The position numbers and the translations under genes are program-made. 64,000 bases of DNA from Bog-159 sp963707465 (GTDB taxonomy: Bacteria > Acidobacteriota > Terriglobia > Bryobacterales > Bryobacteraceae). The notes under the pieces are model-generated. The model searched no databases and was not told the DNA's origin. It worked only from the letters and a program-made list of their open reading frames with translations. Position 1 is the stretch's first letter; each line of letters opens with the position of its first letter. Positions 44,529-52,216 of the stretch are shown here, piece after piece. The stretch covers positions 496,001 to 560,000 of the forward strand of contig CAVPQK010000013.1 of NCBI GenBank assembly GCA_963707465.1. Reading direction: 5' to 3'.

Positions 44529-45205
44529 ATTGGGTTCGCTTCGCAACGTGCGGCGACATAGCGGCTTGCCTTCCGGGCTTGACCGCGTCCGGCTGTTGCG
44601 GCGTTGATATTCTGCATTTCATGTTGCATTCCGATGCACTTGTTGAATTGGAGCCGACGAAAAAGCATATGGGCCACGGGGCGGGGATTGGGTTCTTCCG
44701 AAAATTCCCGCGGTGGCGCCCATTTTCATCTCCATGGGCGGTCGGAATCCGACCGGGTTCTTTCGGTTCGCAAAGGGCGTATGGGCCGGCGATGAACGCC
44801 GACAGGGCACTGGCCCTCGGGCTGTTGCGCGTATGTTTCGTTGACGTGTTGCGTTAGGTTGCATTTGTCGCGCGGTCTCTGGAATTGGGTTCGCTTCGCA
44901 AAGGGCATAGGGGCGGCCGAGGAACGCCGATAGGACACTGGCCCTCGGGCTGCTACGCGTATCATTTTTTCATTGACGTGTTGCGTTAGGTTGCATTTGT
45001 TGCGCGGTCTCTGGATTAGGTTCTTCCGAAAATTCCCGCGGTGACGCCCATTTTCATCTCCATGGGCGGTCGGAATCCGACCAGGTTCTTTCGCTTCGCA
45101 ACGCGCGACGAGGTAGCGGTTTGCCTTCCGGCTTGACCGCCTCCGGCTGTTACAGGGCTGATATTTTGCATTTCATGTTGCATTCCGATGCACTTGTTGC
45201 ATTGG
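44529..45205. repeat. Array of diverged repeats in a gene-free spacer
   Basis: Within the 1.1-kb spacer 44335-45462 no gene is supported. Three segments occur twice. Unit A is at 44529-44651 and 45091-45205, sharing GCATTTCATGTTGCATTCCG. Unit B is at 44690-44773 and 45019-45103, sharing TTCTTCCGAAAATTCCCGCG and differing at only a few positions. Unit C is at about 44767-44879 and 44891-45013, sharing GTTGCGTTAGGTTGCATTTG. Their order is A-B-C-C-B-A, all in direct orientation. Short open frames here repeat between copies and look non-coding. The flanks 44366-44528 and 45206-45462 show nothing recognisable. Confidence 0.75.
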
Positions 45206-45462
45206 AGGCGGCCGGGAGGGCGCGATTCGCTGCCGGCTGAGGTTGAAATTGTCAAAGAGCACAGGGGGGCCCAGCAGGGCACCTTTCGGCGGGTGCGGAG
45301 AACCTTTCCAGGGGGCTGGATGTTGCTTGCCTGACCGAAGAGTACCACGGGTATTCCAGGAGAGAGCGGGGTGCGATGGCGGCGTGCTTCTGGTTTCAGC
45401 GGGTTAAAGAGGATTGAACCTCGGTGACCCATGCTGGTTGCCGGTGGGGTCTTGGCGACGGG

Positions 45463-46023
45463 CTATGCGGCGCTGTGGTGGCTCATTTCTTCGCGGATGA
45501 TGCGCCGTAGGGTTTCTTCCCACTTTGGGGTTTTCCCGTCGACGTATTCGCGCAAGGCCGAATTGATTAAGGTCTGGTATCCTGCCTTGCCCCCAGACTG
45601 ATCGGCGATCGCGCCGAAATAGTCGATCAGGTCTTCGTCCAGGCGGATGGTAATTCTGACCTTTCCCGGTTCCAGAGCTGGCTCGGGCAAGACTCGGCCC
45701 CGTTTACCCTTGCTGAAGTCGTATGAATCCTTCATCGTTGATGCCTCATATTGTTCGCGTTCGGGCCGCCCGGCCGTGCGGGCCGAGATGATCCTGATAT
45801 TTTCCCCGCTGTAGCAGTAGACGACTACGAGAATGCGCCCTTTGATGCCCATGCCCAGAGTCACAAACCGTTGCTCATTCGGGTCGGTTTCGTAGTCGTG
45901 GACCGTAATCGCATAGTCGTCGCTGAATACGCCGGTCGCCTCCGAGAAATGCACCCCGTGCTTTTGGACGTTTGCCGCTGCCTTGTTCGGGTCCCAGTCG
46001 AACGGCACGATTCCAGTGTACAT
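45463..46023 (-). CDS. BrnT-BrnA toxin-antitoxin fused in one reading frame
   Basis: A 186-aa protein from ATG 46023 (the frame stays open to 46125). Residues about 1-95 match BrnT, a RelE-fold ribonuclease: FDWDPNKAAANVQKHGVHFS, then ISARTAGRPEREQYE near the end. Residues about 97-186 match the BrnA antitoxin: basic KDSYDFSKGKRGRVLPE, then VRITIRLDEDLIDYFGAIAD, a ribbon-helix-helix DNA-binding fold, then YQTLINSALREYVDG. In the usual operon the toxin stops and the antitoxin starts in another frame or after a gap. Here AST-MKD is continuous with no stop. An internal ATG at the junction could still give free antitoxin. A fused form may be inactive as a toxin. Confidence 0.75.
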   Translation of the reverse strand: MYTGIVPFDWDPNKAAANVQKHGVHFSEATGVFSDDYAITVHDYETDPNEQRFVTLGMGIKGRILVVVYCYSGENIRIISARTAGRPEREQYEASTMKDSYDFSKGKRGRVLPEPALEPGKVRITIRLDEDLIDYFGAIADQSGGKAGYQTLINSALREYVDGKTPKWEETLRRIIREEMSHHSAA

Positions 46024-46117
46024 ATGTTTATATGCACAGTCAATGGGAGGGATTGGGCTATACGTCGCGGGACAACCGCTGGGCAACGACGTACAATCGT
46101 AGAACTGATTCACAATT

Positions 46118-46225
46118 ATGGCCAAGAAGCAGAAGTTGACGCCAGCACCCGCGGATAGCCTGCTGAAGAACGTCAGCGACTACCGCTTTACGGAGGCGAG
46201 ACGGAAGAACAAATTGCGCGGCTAA
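46118..46225 (+). pseudogene. Short N-terminal remnant (35 codons)
   Basis: ATG 46118 opens a 35-codon frame (MAKKQKLTPAPADSLLKNVS and on, ending RRKNKLRG) that stops at 46223-46225. The lysine-rich start and the YRFTEARRKN segment resemble N-termini of restriction-associated proteins, but similarity this short is weak. It lies directly before the C-terminal restriction endonuclease remnant and overlaps its upstream open frame. It may be the surviving 5' end of the same lost gene. Confidence 0.3.
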
Positions 46226-46227
46226 TC

Positions 46228-46974
46228 GTGGAGCAACTGGCGGTGGCGGGCGCCGGCGCGGGGGACCGCCGGCGGCGTGTGCTGGCTCTTCAGTCGCGGC
46301 ATCAGCTTTTCCCGCAGGTGTTCGGGTATGTGGACGAGTATGTGCGCCGAAAGGTGAACTTCCAGAACTGCCACCCGTGTGAGTTGGGTCTGGAGAAATA
46401 CGTGCAGCGGATCGTCAAGCGATTGCGGGATACCATCGTGCCGGACGAATCCGAGGGCGAGGCTCCGCTGATGCCGATCACGAATCGCTATAAGCCGATG
46501 GGGAGCACGGGTGAAGTCGATTTCAAGACCACGCGCGCTTGCCACGCGACGATGAAGAGCCGCATCGACCAGGTTGTGCTGGACAATCTGACGTGGGAGT
46601 CGAGCGCGGGCTTCCGATTGGAATTGAGCGATGCAGTGCAGTTCTATGCGCGCAACGACCACATGGGCCTGACCATCCCATACGAGTACATGGGGATCGA
46701 CCACGCTTACGAACCGGATTTTCTGGTGCGGCTGGGTGGCGGCGTGACGGTGGTGCTAGAGATCAAGGGTTTCGAAGACGATCAAACGAAGGCTAAACAC
46801 ACGGCGGCGCACCGTTGGGTGGAGGCGGTGAACAACTGGGGGCAGTTGGGGCGGTGGGGCTTCCATGTTTGCCGGAACCCTCAGTTACTGGACAAGGAGA
46901 TGGAATACGTGGCGCGGGCGGAAGTTGCGCGGGCTAACCCGGAACGCGCCAACCTATCCGGGGGAGAGTCGTAG
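46228..46974 (+). pseudogene. C-terminal remnant of a type III-like restriction helicase/endonuclease
   Basis: A 248-residue frame (GTG 46228; open without a start back to 46159). It matches only the C-terminal nuclease part of large (about 1000 aa) type III-restriction-like DEAD/DEAH proteins. Diagnostic blocks are QVFGYVDEYVRRKVNFQNCH, CELGLEKYVQRIVKRL, NRYKPMGSTGEVDFKTTR, VIPYEYMGIDHAYEPDFLVR-type sequence (here LTIPYEYMG) and VVLEIKGFEDDQTKAKH. The last two form the PD-(D/E)XK site (DFLVR, then EIK). NNWGQLGRWGFHVCRNP ends it. The helicase domains are absent, so this is probably a deletion relic. It could encode a small free nuclease domain, but there is no ribosome site. Confidence 0.65.
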
Positions 46975-46981
46975 GCTTACC

Positions 46982-47249
46982 ATGGACTTCCGCCTTTGCC
47001 GCCACGCCGAATGGGAGATGACTCGCCGCGGCATCCCACTGGCGCTGGTGCAGGCTGTAAGTCGAGCATCCGGAGCAGCGAATGGCTGACGAGGCCTGCG
47101 AGGACCGTTGGATTTACCAGTCGCGCATTCCTTTCGAAGATGGGAGAATGTATTTGTTGCGAGTCGTGGTGGACGAAGGTGAACAGCCGCCGGCAATTGT
47201 CACCGTCTATCGAACCAGCAAGGCTGGGAAGTACTGGAGCACCGCATGA
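46982..47249 (+). pseudogene. DUF4258 (RelE-like toxin) gene broken by a frameshift
   Basis: From ATG 46982 the first frame gives MDFRLCRHAEWEMTRRGIPL and then LVQAV, the start of a DUF4258 protein, before running out of frame at about 47060 to a stop at 47089. The remainder continues in another frame as VEHPEQRMADEACEDRWIYQ and so on through VVVDEGEQPPAIVTVYRTSK, ending KYWSTA at 47249. Removing one A in GTAAGTC (47057-47063) restores LVQAVVEHPEQ. The intact product would be about 88 aa. It overlaps the DUF2283 gene by four bases (ATGA), the normal arrangement for this toxin-antitoxin-like pair. A sequencing error is possible. Confidence 0.7.
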
Positions 47250-47461
47250 GATTAGTTTACGACCCTGAAGTTGACGTGCTTAGCGTTTTGTTGAGCGACG
47301 CGCCGGTGGCGGAAAGCGATCAGGACAAGGCGGGCTACATCCTGGACTACGATGCCAGCGGGAATATGGTGGGCTTCGAGATTCTCGATGCTTCCAAGCG
47401 CATGGCGAATCCCATGTCGGTCGAGTACGCCGTTACGCCGCCGCTTCGCCGGCCGGCTTGA
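47246..47461 (+). CDS. DUF2283 protein (putative antitoxin partner)
   Basis: A 71-aa DUF2283 protein, MRLVYDPEVDVLSVLLSDAP then AGYILDYDASGNMVGFEILD. DUF2283 genes often follow DUF4258 or other RelE-like genes and are treated as antitoxin-like partners. Here the partner is frameshifted, so this may be an orphan. The end (TPPLRRPA) runs up against the palindromic repeat at 47463. Confidence 0.75.
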   Translation: MRLVYDPEVDVLSVLLSDAPVAESDQDKAGYILDYDASGNMVGFEILDASKRMANPMSVEYAVTPPLRRPA

Positions 47462-47462
47462 T

Positions 47463-47504
47463 GGGCGGCCTGAGAGGCCGCCGCAGGCTGAGAGCCTGCC
47501 CCAC
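47463..47504. repeat. Palindromic repeat, second near-identical copy of the addA-internal element
   Basis: GGGCGGCCTGAGAGGCCGCC followed by GCAGGCTGAGAGCCTGCCCC and AC. On the minus strand it matches 24803-24844 at 40 of 42 positions. It lies just after the DUF2283 gene. If the downstream gene were started at 47458, this repeat would encode its N-terminus (GGLRGRRRLRACPT). Confidence 0.85.
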
Positions 47505-47550
47505 CTGTAACGAATCGGGCGAATGGTTCACTATAAGAGCGGGACCAATT

Positions 47551-49674
47551 GTGAAACCTCGCGTGTTTGTAGTCATGCCTTTTGGCAAGAAGCGCCATGA
47601 GGCGAACGATATTGGCGACGAAATCGATTTCGACGCGGTCTACTGTGATCTGCTGGCGCCGGCTCTCGGTCTAGCCGGCTGCGATCCGTACCGCGCCGAT
47701 AGCGAGGCTGCCGCAGGCGACATCCGCACCAACATGTTCTTTGAATTGGTGACGGCGGACCTGGTGGTAGCCGATATCTCGATCACCGACCCCAACGTAT
47801 TCTACGAGCTGGGCGTACGCCACGGAGTGTGTCCGCGCGGTGTGCTGGTTGTCCAAGGCAGCCTCGAAGGCGCGCGGCCGTTCGATGTGGCGCCCGACCG
47901 CAGTTTCAGCTACGACGGCTCCCTGTTCGTGTCGGGGAAGTGCGGCGGCGATCGCGAGGGGCGGTTGAAACGCGAAGTCGAACGGCTCGCCAAGACGTTC
48001 AGGCATGGATTGGCCGAGGAACCGAAGACCACCGGGAGTCCGGTCTACCAGCATTTACCCGGTCTGATCCCCGTGAATTGGGACAACATCCAGACCTCCA
48101 AGGCAAACTATTTCGGGGCGCTTCGCGACGACTGGCTCGACTGCGTACGGATTGCACAGTCTGAGGGGCATCCGGGCGATATCAAGACCCTGGCGGACGA
48201 CGCGCCGACCATCCTGCATCGGACCAGGATCCTCTATCAGGCGGCTCTGGCGCTGATCGATCTGTGCCGCTACCGGGCTGCCGAGCGCGAATTAAGAGAG
48301 GTCATTGAACACGACCCGAGTCACTTTGACGCCCAATTGCAACTGGGCCTGGTGTTGGCGCATCAGGGTAAGAACGCGCAGGCCGAACTGCAGTTGCGGA
48401 ACGTGCTGCGGCAGCACGAAGACGACCCCAATGCGGCGGACCAGTTGGGGCAGGTGTCCCGCCATTTGTGGCATCTTTCCTGGCGCGAGGAAAAGAATGT
48501 GGAGGCGCGCAAACAGAAAGCCGTCATTGCCTCGCAGCAGGCGGCGCTGGCTGTGCGCAGCTTTGTCGAGGCCCAGCAATTGAACCCACGCGCTTACTTC
48601 GCAGGCTTCAACGCACTCATTCTGATCGCCCTGCTCAAAGATCTCCGCGAAAGCACGGGATGCGATCTGCCGGAAATCTGGCCGGCGGGCGTGGACGAGG
48701 CCGAGCTGGCCACGGTGGTGCAGTTCTGTGCGAAGAACTTCCGGGAGCGGGCCATAGAAAAAGGCGACGCCGTGGAACAGTTCCAGACAACCACCACGCT
48801 ATCGGGCATCGCTTTGCTTCAGAACGACAAAACCAAGGTGCTCCGGCGGATCCACGAAGCGTGCAGTATTCCGGGCGCGACTTTCTTTCAGTTGCACACT
48901 TTTCAGGAGCGTTTGTTGCTTTGCGACGAACTGGATTTCCGGCCGGAGTTTGTCAAGCCCGCTTTGGACATCCTGGGTGAAGCCCTGGCGCAGAAAAACC
49001 GTCATCGCAACTGGAAGCGGGTTTTCCTATGGGCAGGATACCCGGTGGACAGCAAGGACCAACTATCTCCGCGGTTCCCCGCGGATCGTGTCGATGTGGT
49101 CGAGCAGCAAATCGAAGAGGCGCTCGAGGGTTGGAAGGTGGGCGAGGGCGATCTGGCCATCTGTGAAGGGGTACATGAGGGCGATATTCTGTTTGCGGAG
49201 GCCTGCCATAATCGAAAGGCGCAAGTGCGCCTGCTTCTGCTCGAACCAGCGGGCGGGCAGTTCCATCGGACCTTGTGGCCGTTCGAATCGGAGAAATGGG
49301 AGCGGCGCTTTCACGAATTGCGTGCCGCGCTGGGCGAGGAAGTCTGGTTTCACGCCGAGCACCTGGGCTCGGCCTTCGATGATAGTACAGTTCAGGGCCG
49401 GCAATCTTTGGAGCGGCGGCATAAGAACTGGCTGATCAACACCGCGAGATTGGAGGCGGAACCGGCGCAAACGTCCGAGGAACCTCCGGATTTCGCCGGG
49501 CGGCTGAACGGCTTGTTTCTTTGGAATGGCGCGGGCGATGCGGATAACCCGGAGGATCCGGCTTACTTCGTGCGGCTGGTGGACGAGTTCAACGGCTATC
49601 AGGGGCAGGTGAAGACGATAACGGCGCTGGATGCTCCGGCTGGTGCGCCACGCCACATGACCGCCGGGGGGTGA
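47551..49674 (+). CDS. Three-domain conflict-type protein: NDT/TIR-like, TPR-like, SLOG-like
   Basis: A 707-aa protein from GTG 47551. An ATG at 47458 only adds repeat-encoded residues before VKPRVFVVMPFG. The N-domain (about 1-160) has VFVVMPFGKK, a phosphate/base-binding-like start, then VVADISITDPNVFYELGVRH. Asp75 and Glu86 sit where nucleoside deoxyribosyltransferase/TIR-like folds keep their catalytic residues. The middle (about 190-480) is helical with a TPR-like unit (YRAAERELREVIEHDPSHFD). This N-plus-middle layout resembles DUF4071/TRAFs-binding proteins and the N-terminus of animal ASK kinases. The C-domain (about 490-640) has GEGDLAICEGVHEGDILFAE and VRLLLLEPAG, a SLOG-like nucleotide-binding pattern. 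No membrane helix. Proposed role, by inference: sensing and degrading a nucleotide or NAD-type ligand in defence. Confidence 0.65.
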   Translation: MKPRVFVVMPFGKKRHEANDIGDEIDFDAVYCDLLAPALGLAGCDPYRADSEAAAGDIRTNMFFELVTADLVVADISITDPNVFYELGVRHGVCPRGVLVVQGSLEGARPFDVAPDRSFSYDGSLFVSGKCGGDREGRLKREVERLAKTFRHGLAEEPKTTGSPVYQHLPGLIPVNWDNIQTSKANYFGALRDDWLDCVRIAQSEGHPGDIKTLADDAPTILHRTRILYQAALALIDLCRYRAAERELREVIEHDPSHFDAQLQLGLVLAHQGKNAQAELQLRNVLRQHEDDPNAADQLGQVSRHLWHLSWREEKNVEARKQKAVIASQQAALAVRSFVEAQQLNPRAYFAGFNALILIALLKDLRESTGCDLPEIWPAGVDEAELATVVQFCAKNFRERAIEKGDAVEQFQTTTTLSGIALLQNDKTKVLRRIHEACSIPGATFFQLHTFQERLLLCDELDFRPEFVKPALDILGEALAQKNRHRNWKRVFLWAGYPVDSKDQLSPRFPADRVDVVEQQIEEALEGWKVGEGDLAICEGVHEGDILFAEACHNRKAQVRLLLLEPAGGQFHRTLWPFESEKWERRFHELRAALGEEVWFHAEHLGSAFDDSTVQGRQSLERRHKNWLINTARLEAEPAQTSEEPPDFAGRLNGLFLWNGAGDADNPEDPAYFVRLVDEFNGYQGQVKTITALDAPAGAPRHMTAGG

Positions 49675-49782
49675 TGGGCACGTTTGCCGGCGGTTGCCCG
49701 CGGCCGGCTTTCACCGGGCTGAGCGAGCATAGCTCGCCTAATCGTTGTATACTCCCCTGTAGTCTGCGCTCCGAGGTGTCTA

Positions 49783-51873
49783 ATGAATATTCGTTTCGTC
49801 GTCCTGCCCGCCATTGCGCTAATGGCGGCCTTCACCGCGGTCTCCCAGGAGACCCCGTCCCCTACCCGGCTCACCAACGATCACTACTTCGACCTTGAGC
49901 GCGTCAGCAACGCCCAGATTTCGCCAGATGGCGCGCGCATCGTCTACACTCGCCAACAGGCCAACAAGATCGAGGACCGCTGGGATTCCGCGCTCTGGAT
50001 CATGAATGTCGACGGCAGCCAGCATCGCTTCCTGACCAAAGGCTCGAACCCCCGCTGGTCGTCCGACGGAAAGCGCATTCTCTATATCGCCGATGGAGAG
50101 CCGCGCGGCCCGCAGATCTTCGTGCGCTGGATCGATACCGACGGGCCAGCCACGCAGGTCACTCGCGCAACTGACAAATTGGCCGACGCGCGCTGGTCCC
50201 CGGATGGCAAGTCCATTGCATTTTCCATGTTCGTGCCGCAAGAAGACACCTGGAAGATCAGCATGCCGGCCGCTCCGGATGGCGCGCATTGGACGGCCTC
50301 GCCGCGCGCAGTGGAAACGCTGCACTACCGCCAGGATCAGGTTGGTTTCCTGCAAGACGGGCACACTCATCTCTTCGTTGTCTCGGCCGATGGCGGCGCG
50401 CCCCGGCAGATTACCAACGACAAGTGGAGCGCGGGCGCGGGCGAATTGCGCGGCGCTGTCTCGATGGACTGGACTCCCGATAGCAAAGCCATCGTGTTCG
50501 AGGGCGACCGCACGGCGGAAGCCGACCAGCACTATCGCATCTCGCAACTGCTGGTGGCCGACGTTGCGTCGGGCGCTATTCGGGAACTGGTTGCCACGCC
50601 CGGCGCCTGGGGCCGTCCGGCAGTTTCGCCCGACGGCAAAACCGTGGCCTTCACCGGTTACCCGCAATCGAAGCACACGCACTCGGTGGCGGACCTTTAT
50701 GTAATCCCGTTCGCGGGCGGCGAAATGCGGAAGATCAGCGGCGACTACGATCGCGATCCGCTCAATCTGCGCTGGTCGCCGGATTCGGAGGGCGTTTACT
50801 TCGACGCCGAAGATCACGGATCCCGCAACGCGCAGTTTGTGGCCCTCGCCGGCGGCGGCGTCAAACCCGTCACCACCGGCGCGCACGTGCTGACCATGGA
50901 TTCCGTCTCGAGCGACCTGATGGCGGCCGGCACCGTCACCGATCCCGACAACCCGCCCGATGTCGTGCGCTACAACCTGCGCCGGCCCGGAGAAGTAACC
51001 AAGCTCACCAGCGTCAACGCGGGCTTGCTCGGCGGAATGCATCTGGCAAAGACCGAGGAAATCGACTTCGCATCGAGCGGCGCGAACGTCCAGGGCTGGC
51101 TGGTGAAGCCGCCTGATTTCGACCCGGCGAAGAAGTACCCGCTCATCCTCGAAATCCACGGCGGGCCGTTCGCCATGTACAGCGTGGCGTTCAACTACAT
51201 GTTCCAGAATTTCGCCGCCAACGATTTTGTGGTGCTGTATCTCAACCCCCGCGGCAGCACCGGCTACGGCACGGCCTTCTCCGGTGGCATCGATCACAAC
51301 TATCCGGGGCCCGATTACGACGACCTGATGGCCGGCGTGGACGCCACCGTTGCCAAGGGCTTCATCGACACCACCCGCATGGCCGTATCCGGCTGCAGCG
51401 GGGGCGGCGTGCTTTCCAGTTGGGTGATCGGCCACACCGACCGCTTCGCCGCGGCCGCCGTGCGCTGCCCGGTGATCGACTGGATGAGCATGGCCGGCAA
51501 CAGCGACATTCCGCTCTTCACCTTCAGCTTTTTCCAGAAGCCTTTCTGGGAAGACCCCAGCGACTGGCTCGCGCATTCTTCCGTGATGACGGTCGGCAAG
51601 GTCACCACCCCGACCCTGCTCATGACCGGCGTGCTCGACCGCCGCACACCCATGCCGCAGACCGAGGAATACTACGCGGCGCTGAAGGTGCGCGGCGTGC
51701 CTGTGAAGCTCCTGCAATTCGAGGGAGAGTACCACGGCACAGGCTCGAAGCCGTCCAATTTTATCCGCACCCAGCTATACATGATGAGCTGGTTCAAGAA
51801 GTATACGCGCACGCCGGACGGAAAGTCGGCGCCGGCGCCCGCGCCCCCTACGACCGTTACCTCAACTGAGTGA
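49783..51873 (+). CDS. S9-family prolyl oligopeptidase-like serine peptidase
   Basis: A 696-aa secreted peptidase with signal peptide (MNIRFVVLPAIALMAAFTAV, cut near SQETP). Residues about 35-420 form a WD40/TolB-like propeller (ISPDGARIVYTRQQ, ARWSPDGKSIAFS, PAVSPDGKTVAFTG). The alpha/beta-hydrolase domain has LEIHGGPFAMYSVAFN, LNPRGSTGYGTAF and nucleophile Ser539 in GCSGGG. Asp619 is in GVLDRRTPMPQTEEYYAALK and His651 in GEYHGTG. It is related to acylaminoacyl peptidase and DPP-type enzymes that degrade short peptides in the periplasm. It ends in a Pro-rich tail and overlaps the convergent ASCH-like gene by 12 bases. Confidence 0.9.
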   Translation: MNIRFVVLPAIALMAAFTAVSQETPSPTRLTNDHYFDLERVSNAQISPDGARIVYTRQQANKIEDRWDSALWIMNVDGSQHRFLTKGSNPRWSSDGKRILYIADGEPRGPQIFVRWIDTDGPATQVTRATDKLADARWSPDGKSIAFSMFVPQEDTWKISMPAAPDGAHWTASPRAVETLHYRQDQVGFLQDGHTHLFVVSADGGAPRQITNDKWSAGAGELRGAVSMDWTPDSKAIVFEGDRTAEADQHYRISQLLVADVASGAIRELVATPGAWGRPAVSPDGKTVAFTGYPQSKHTHSVADLYVIPFAGGEMRKISGDYDRDPLNLRWSPDSEGVYFDAEDHGSRNAQFVALAGGGVKPVTTGAHVLTMDSVSSDLMAAGTVTDPDNPPDVVRYNLRRPGEVTKLTSVNAGLLGGMHLAKTEEIDFASSGANVQGWLVKPPDFDPAKKYPLILEIHGGPFAMYSVAFNYMFQNFAANDFVVLYLNPRGSTGYGTAFSGGIDHNYPGPDYDDLMAGVDATVAKGFIDTTRMAVSGCSGGGVLSSWVIGHTDRFAAAAVRCPVIDWMSMAGNSDIPLFTFSFFQKPFWEDPSDWLAHSSVMTVGKVTTPTLLMTGVLDRRTPMPQTEEYYAALKVRGVPVKLLQFEGEYHGTGSKPSNFIRTQLYMMSWFKKYTRTPDGKSAPAPAPPTTVTSTE

Positions 51874-52167
51874 GCCCTTACGCCGGACGCGCGGCCGCAC
51901 GTAATGGAAGCGCACCAGGTAGATGTTCTCGCCCTTCCCGTGCATCGCGACCTTCAATAGGTCGACGATACCCAGAAAACCCGACTCGCGCGCCAACTGC
52001 GGCGTGATATCCGGAAAGCCGATGGGCTCTATCGAATCCACTTCAATCTCGCCTTCATCCATCCGGTAGCGGTTGCCCGCTTTGACGTGGGGCCGCATCC
52101 AGATTCTGACGCTACAAGTAATTTCCCCCCGGCGAACTCCGTCGCGCAGGCGCTTGGCGAATACCAT
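51862..52167 (-). CDS. ASCH/PUA-like small protein
   Basis: A 101-aa protein: FAKRLRDGVRRGEITCSVRI, RPHVKAGNRYRMDEGEIEVD, then GIVDLLKVAMHGKGENIYLV. A GE.TCSVR-type strand plus a second strand with basic residues fits the ASCH/PUA-like RNA-binding fold. Function unknown. It is divergent from the alpha-mannosidase gene (49-base gap) and convergent with the S9 peptidase gene, overlapping it. Confidence 0.55.
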   Translation of the reverse strand: MVFAKRLRDGVRRGEITCSVRIWMRPHVKAGNRYRMDEGEIEVDSIEPIGFPDITPQLARESGFLGIVDLLKVAMHGKGENIYLVRFHYVRPRVRRKGSLS

Positions 52168-52216
52168 GAAGAGAGTTTACATCAGCCGAGCCGCGTTACA
52201 CTAGCTCTCGGCATTT

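Noticed and set aside
44498..44857. Short open frames in the 44.4-45.4 kb spacer (for example a 119-codon plus-strand frame and minus-strand frames with repeated MQHEMQNI)
   Set aside because: Their sequence similarity to each other follows from the DNA repeats; no ribosome sites or known domains.
47458..47550. N-terminal extension of the three-domain protein starting at ATG 47458
   Set aside because: It is encoded by the palindromic repeat, overlaps the DUF2283 stop, and the conserved domain starts only at residue 32 of that version, right after GTG 47551.
49819..51735. A 638-codon open frame opposite the S9 peptidase gene
   Set aside because: His/Val/Gly/Arg-rich shadow sequence without recognisable domains; the plus strand has a complete catalytic triad and signal peptide.
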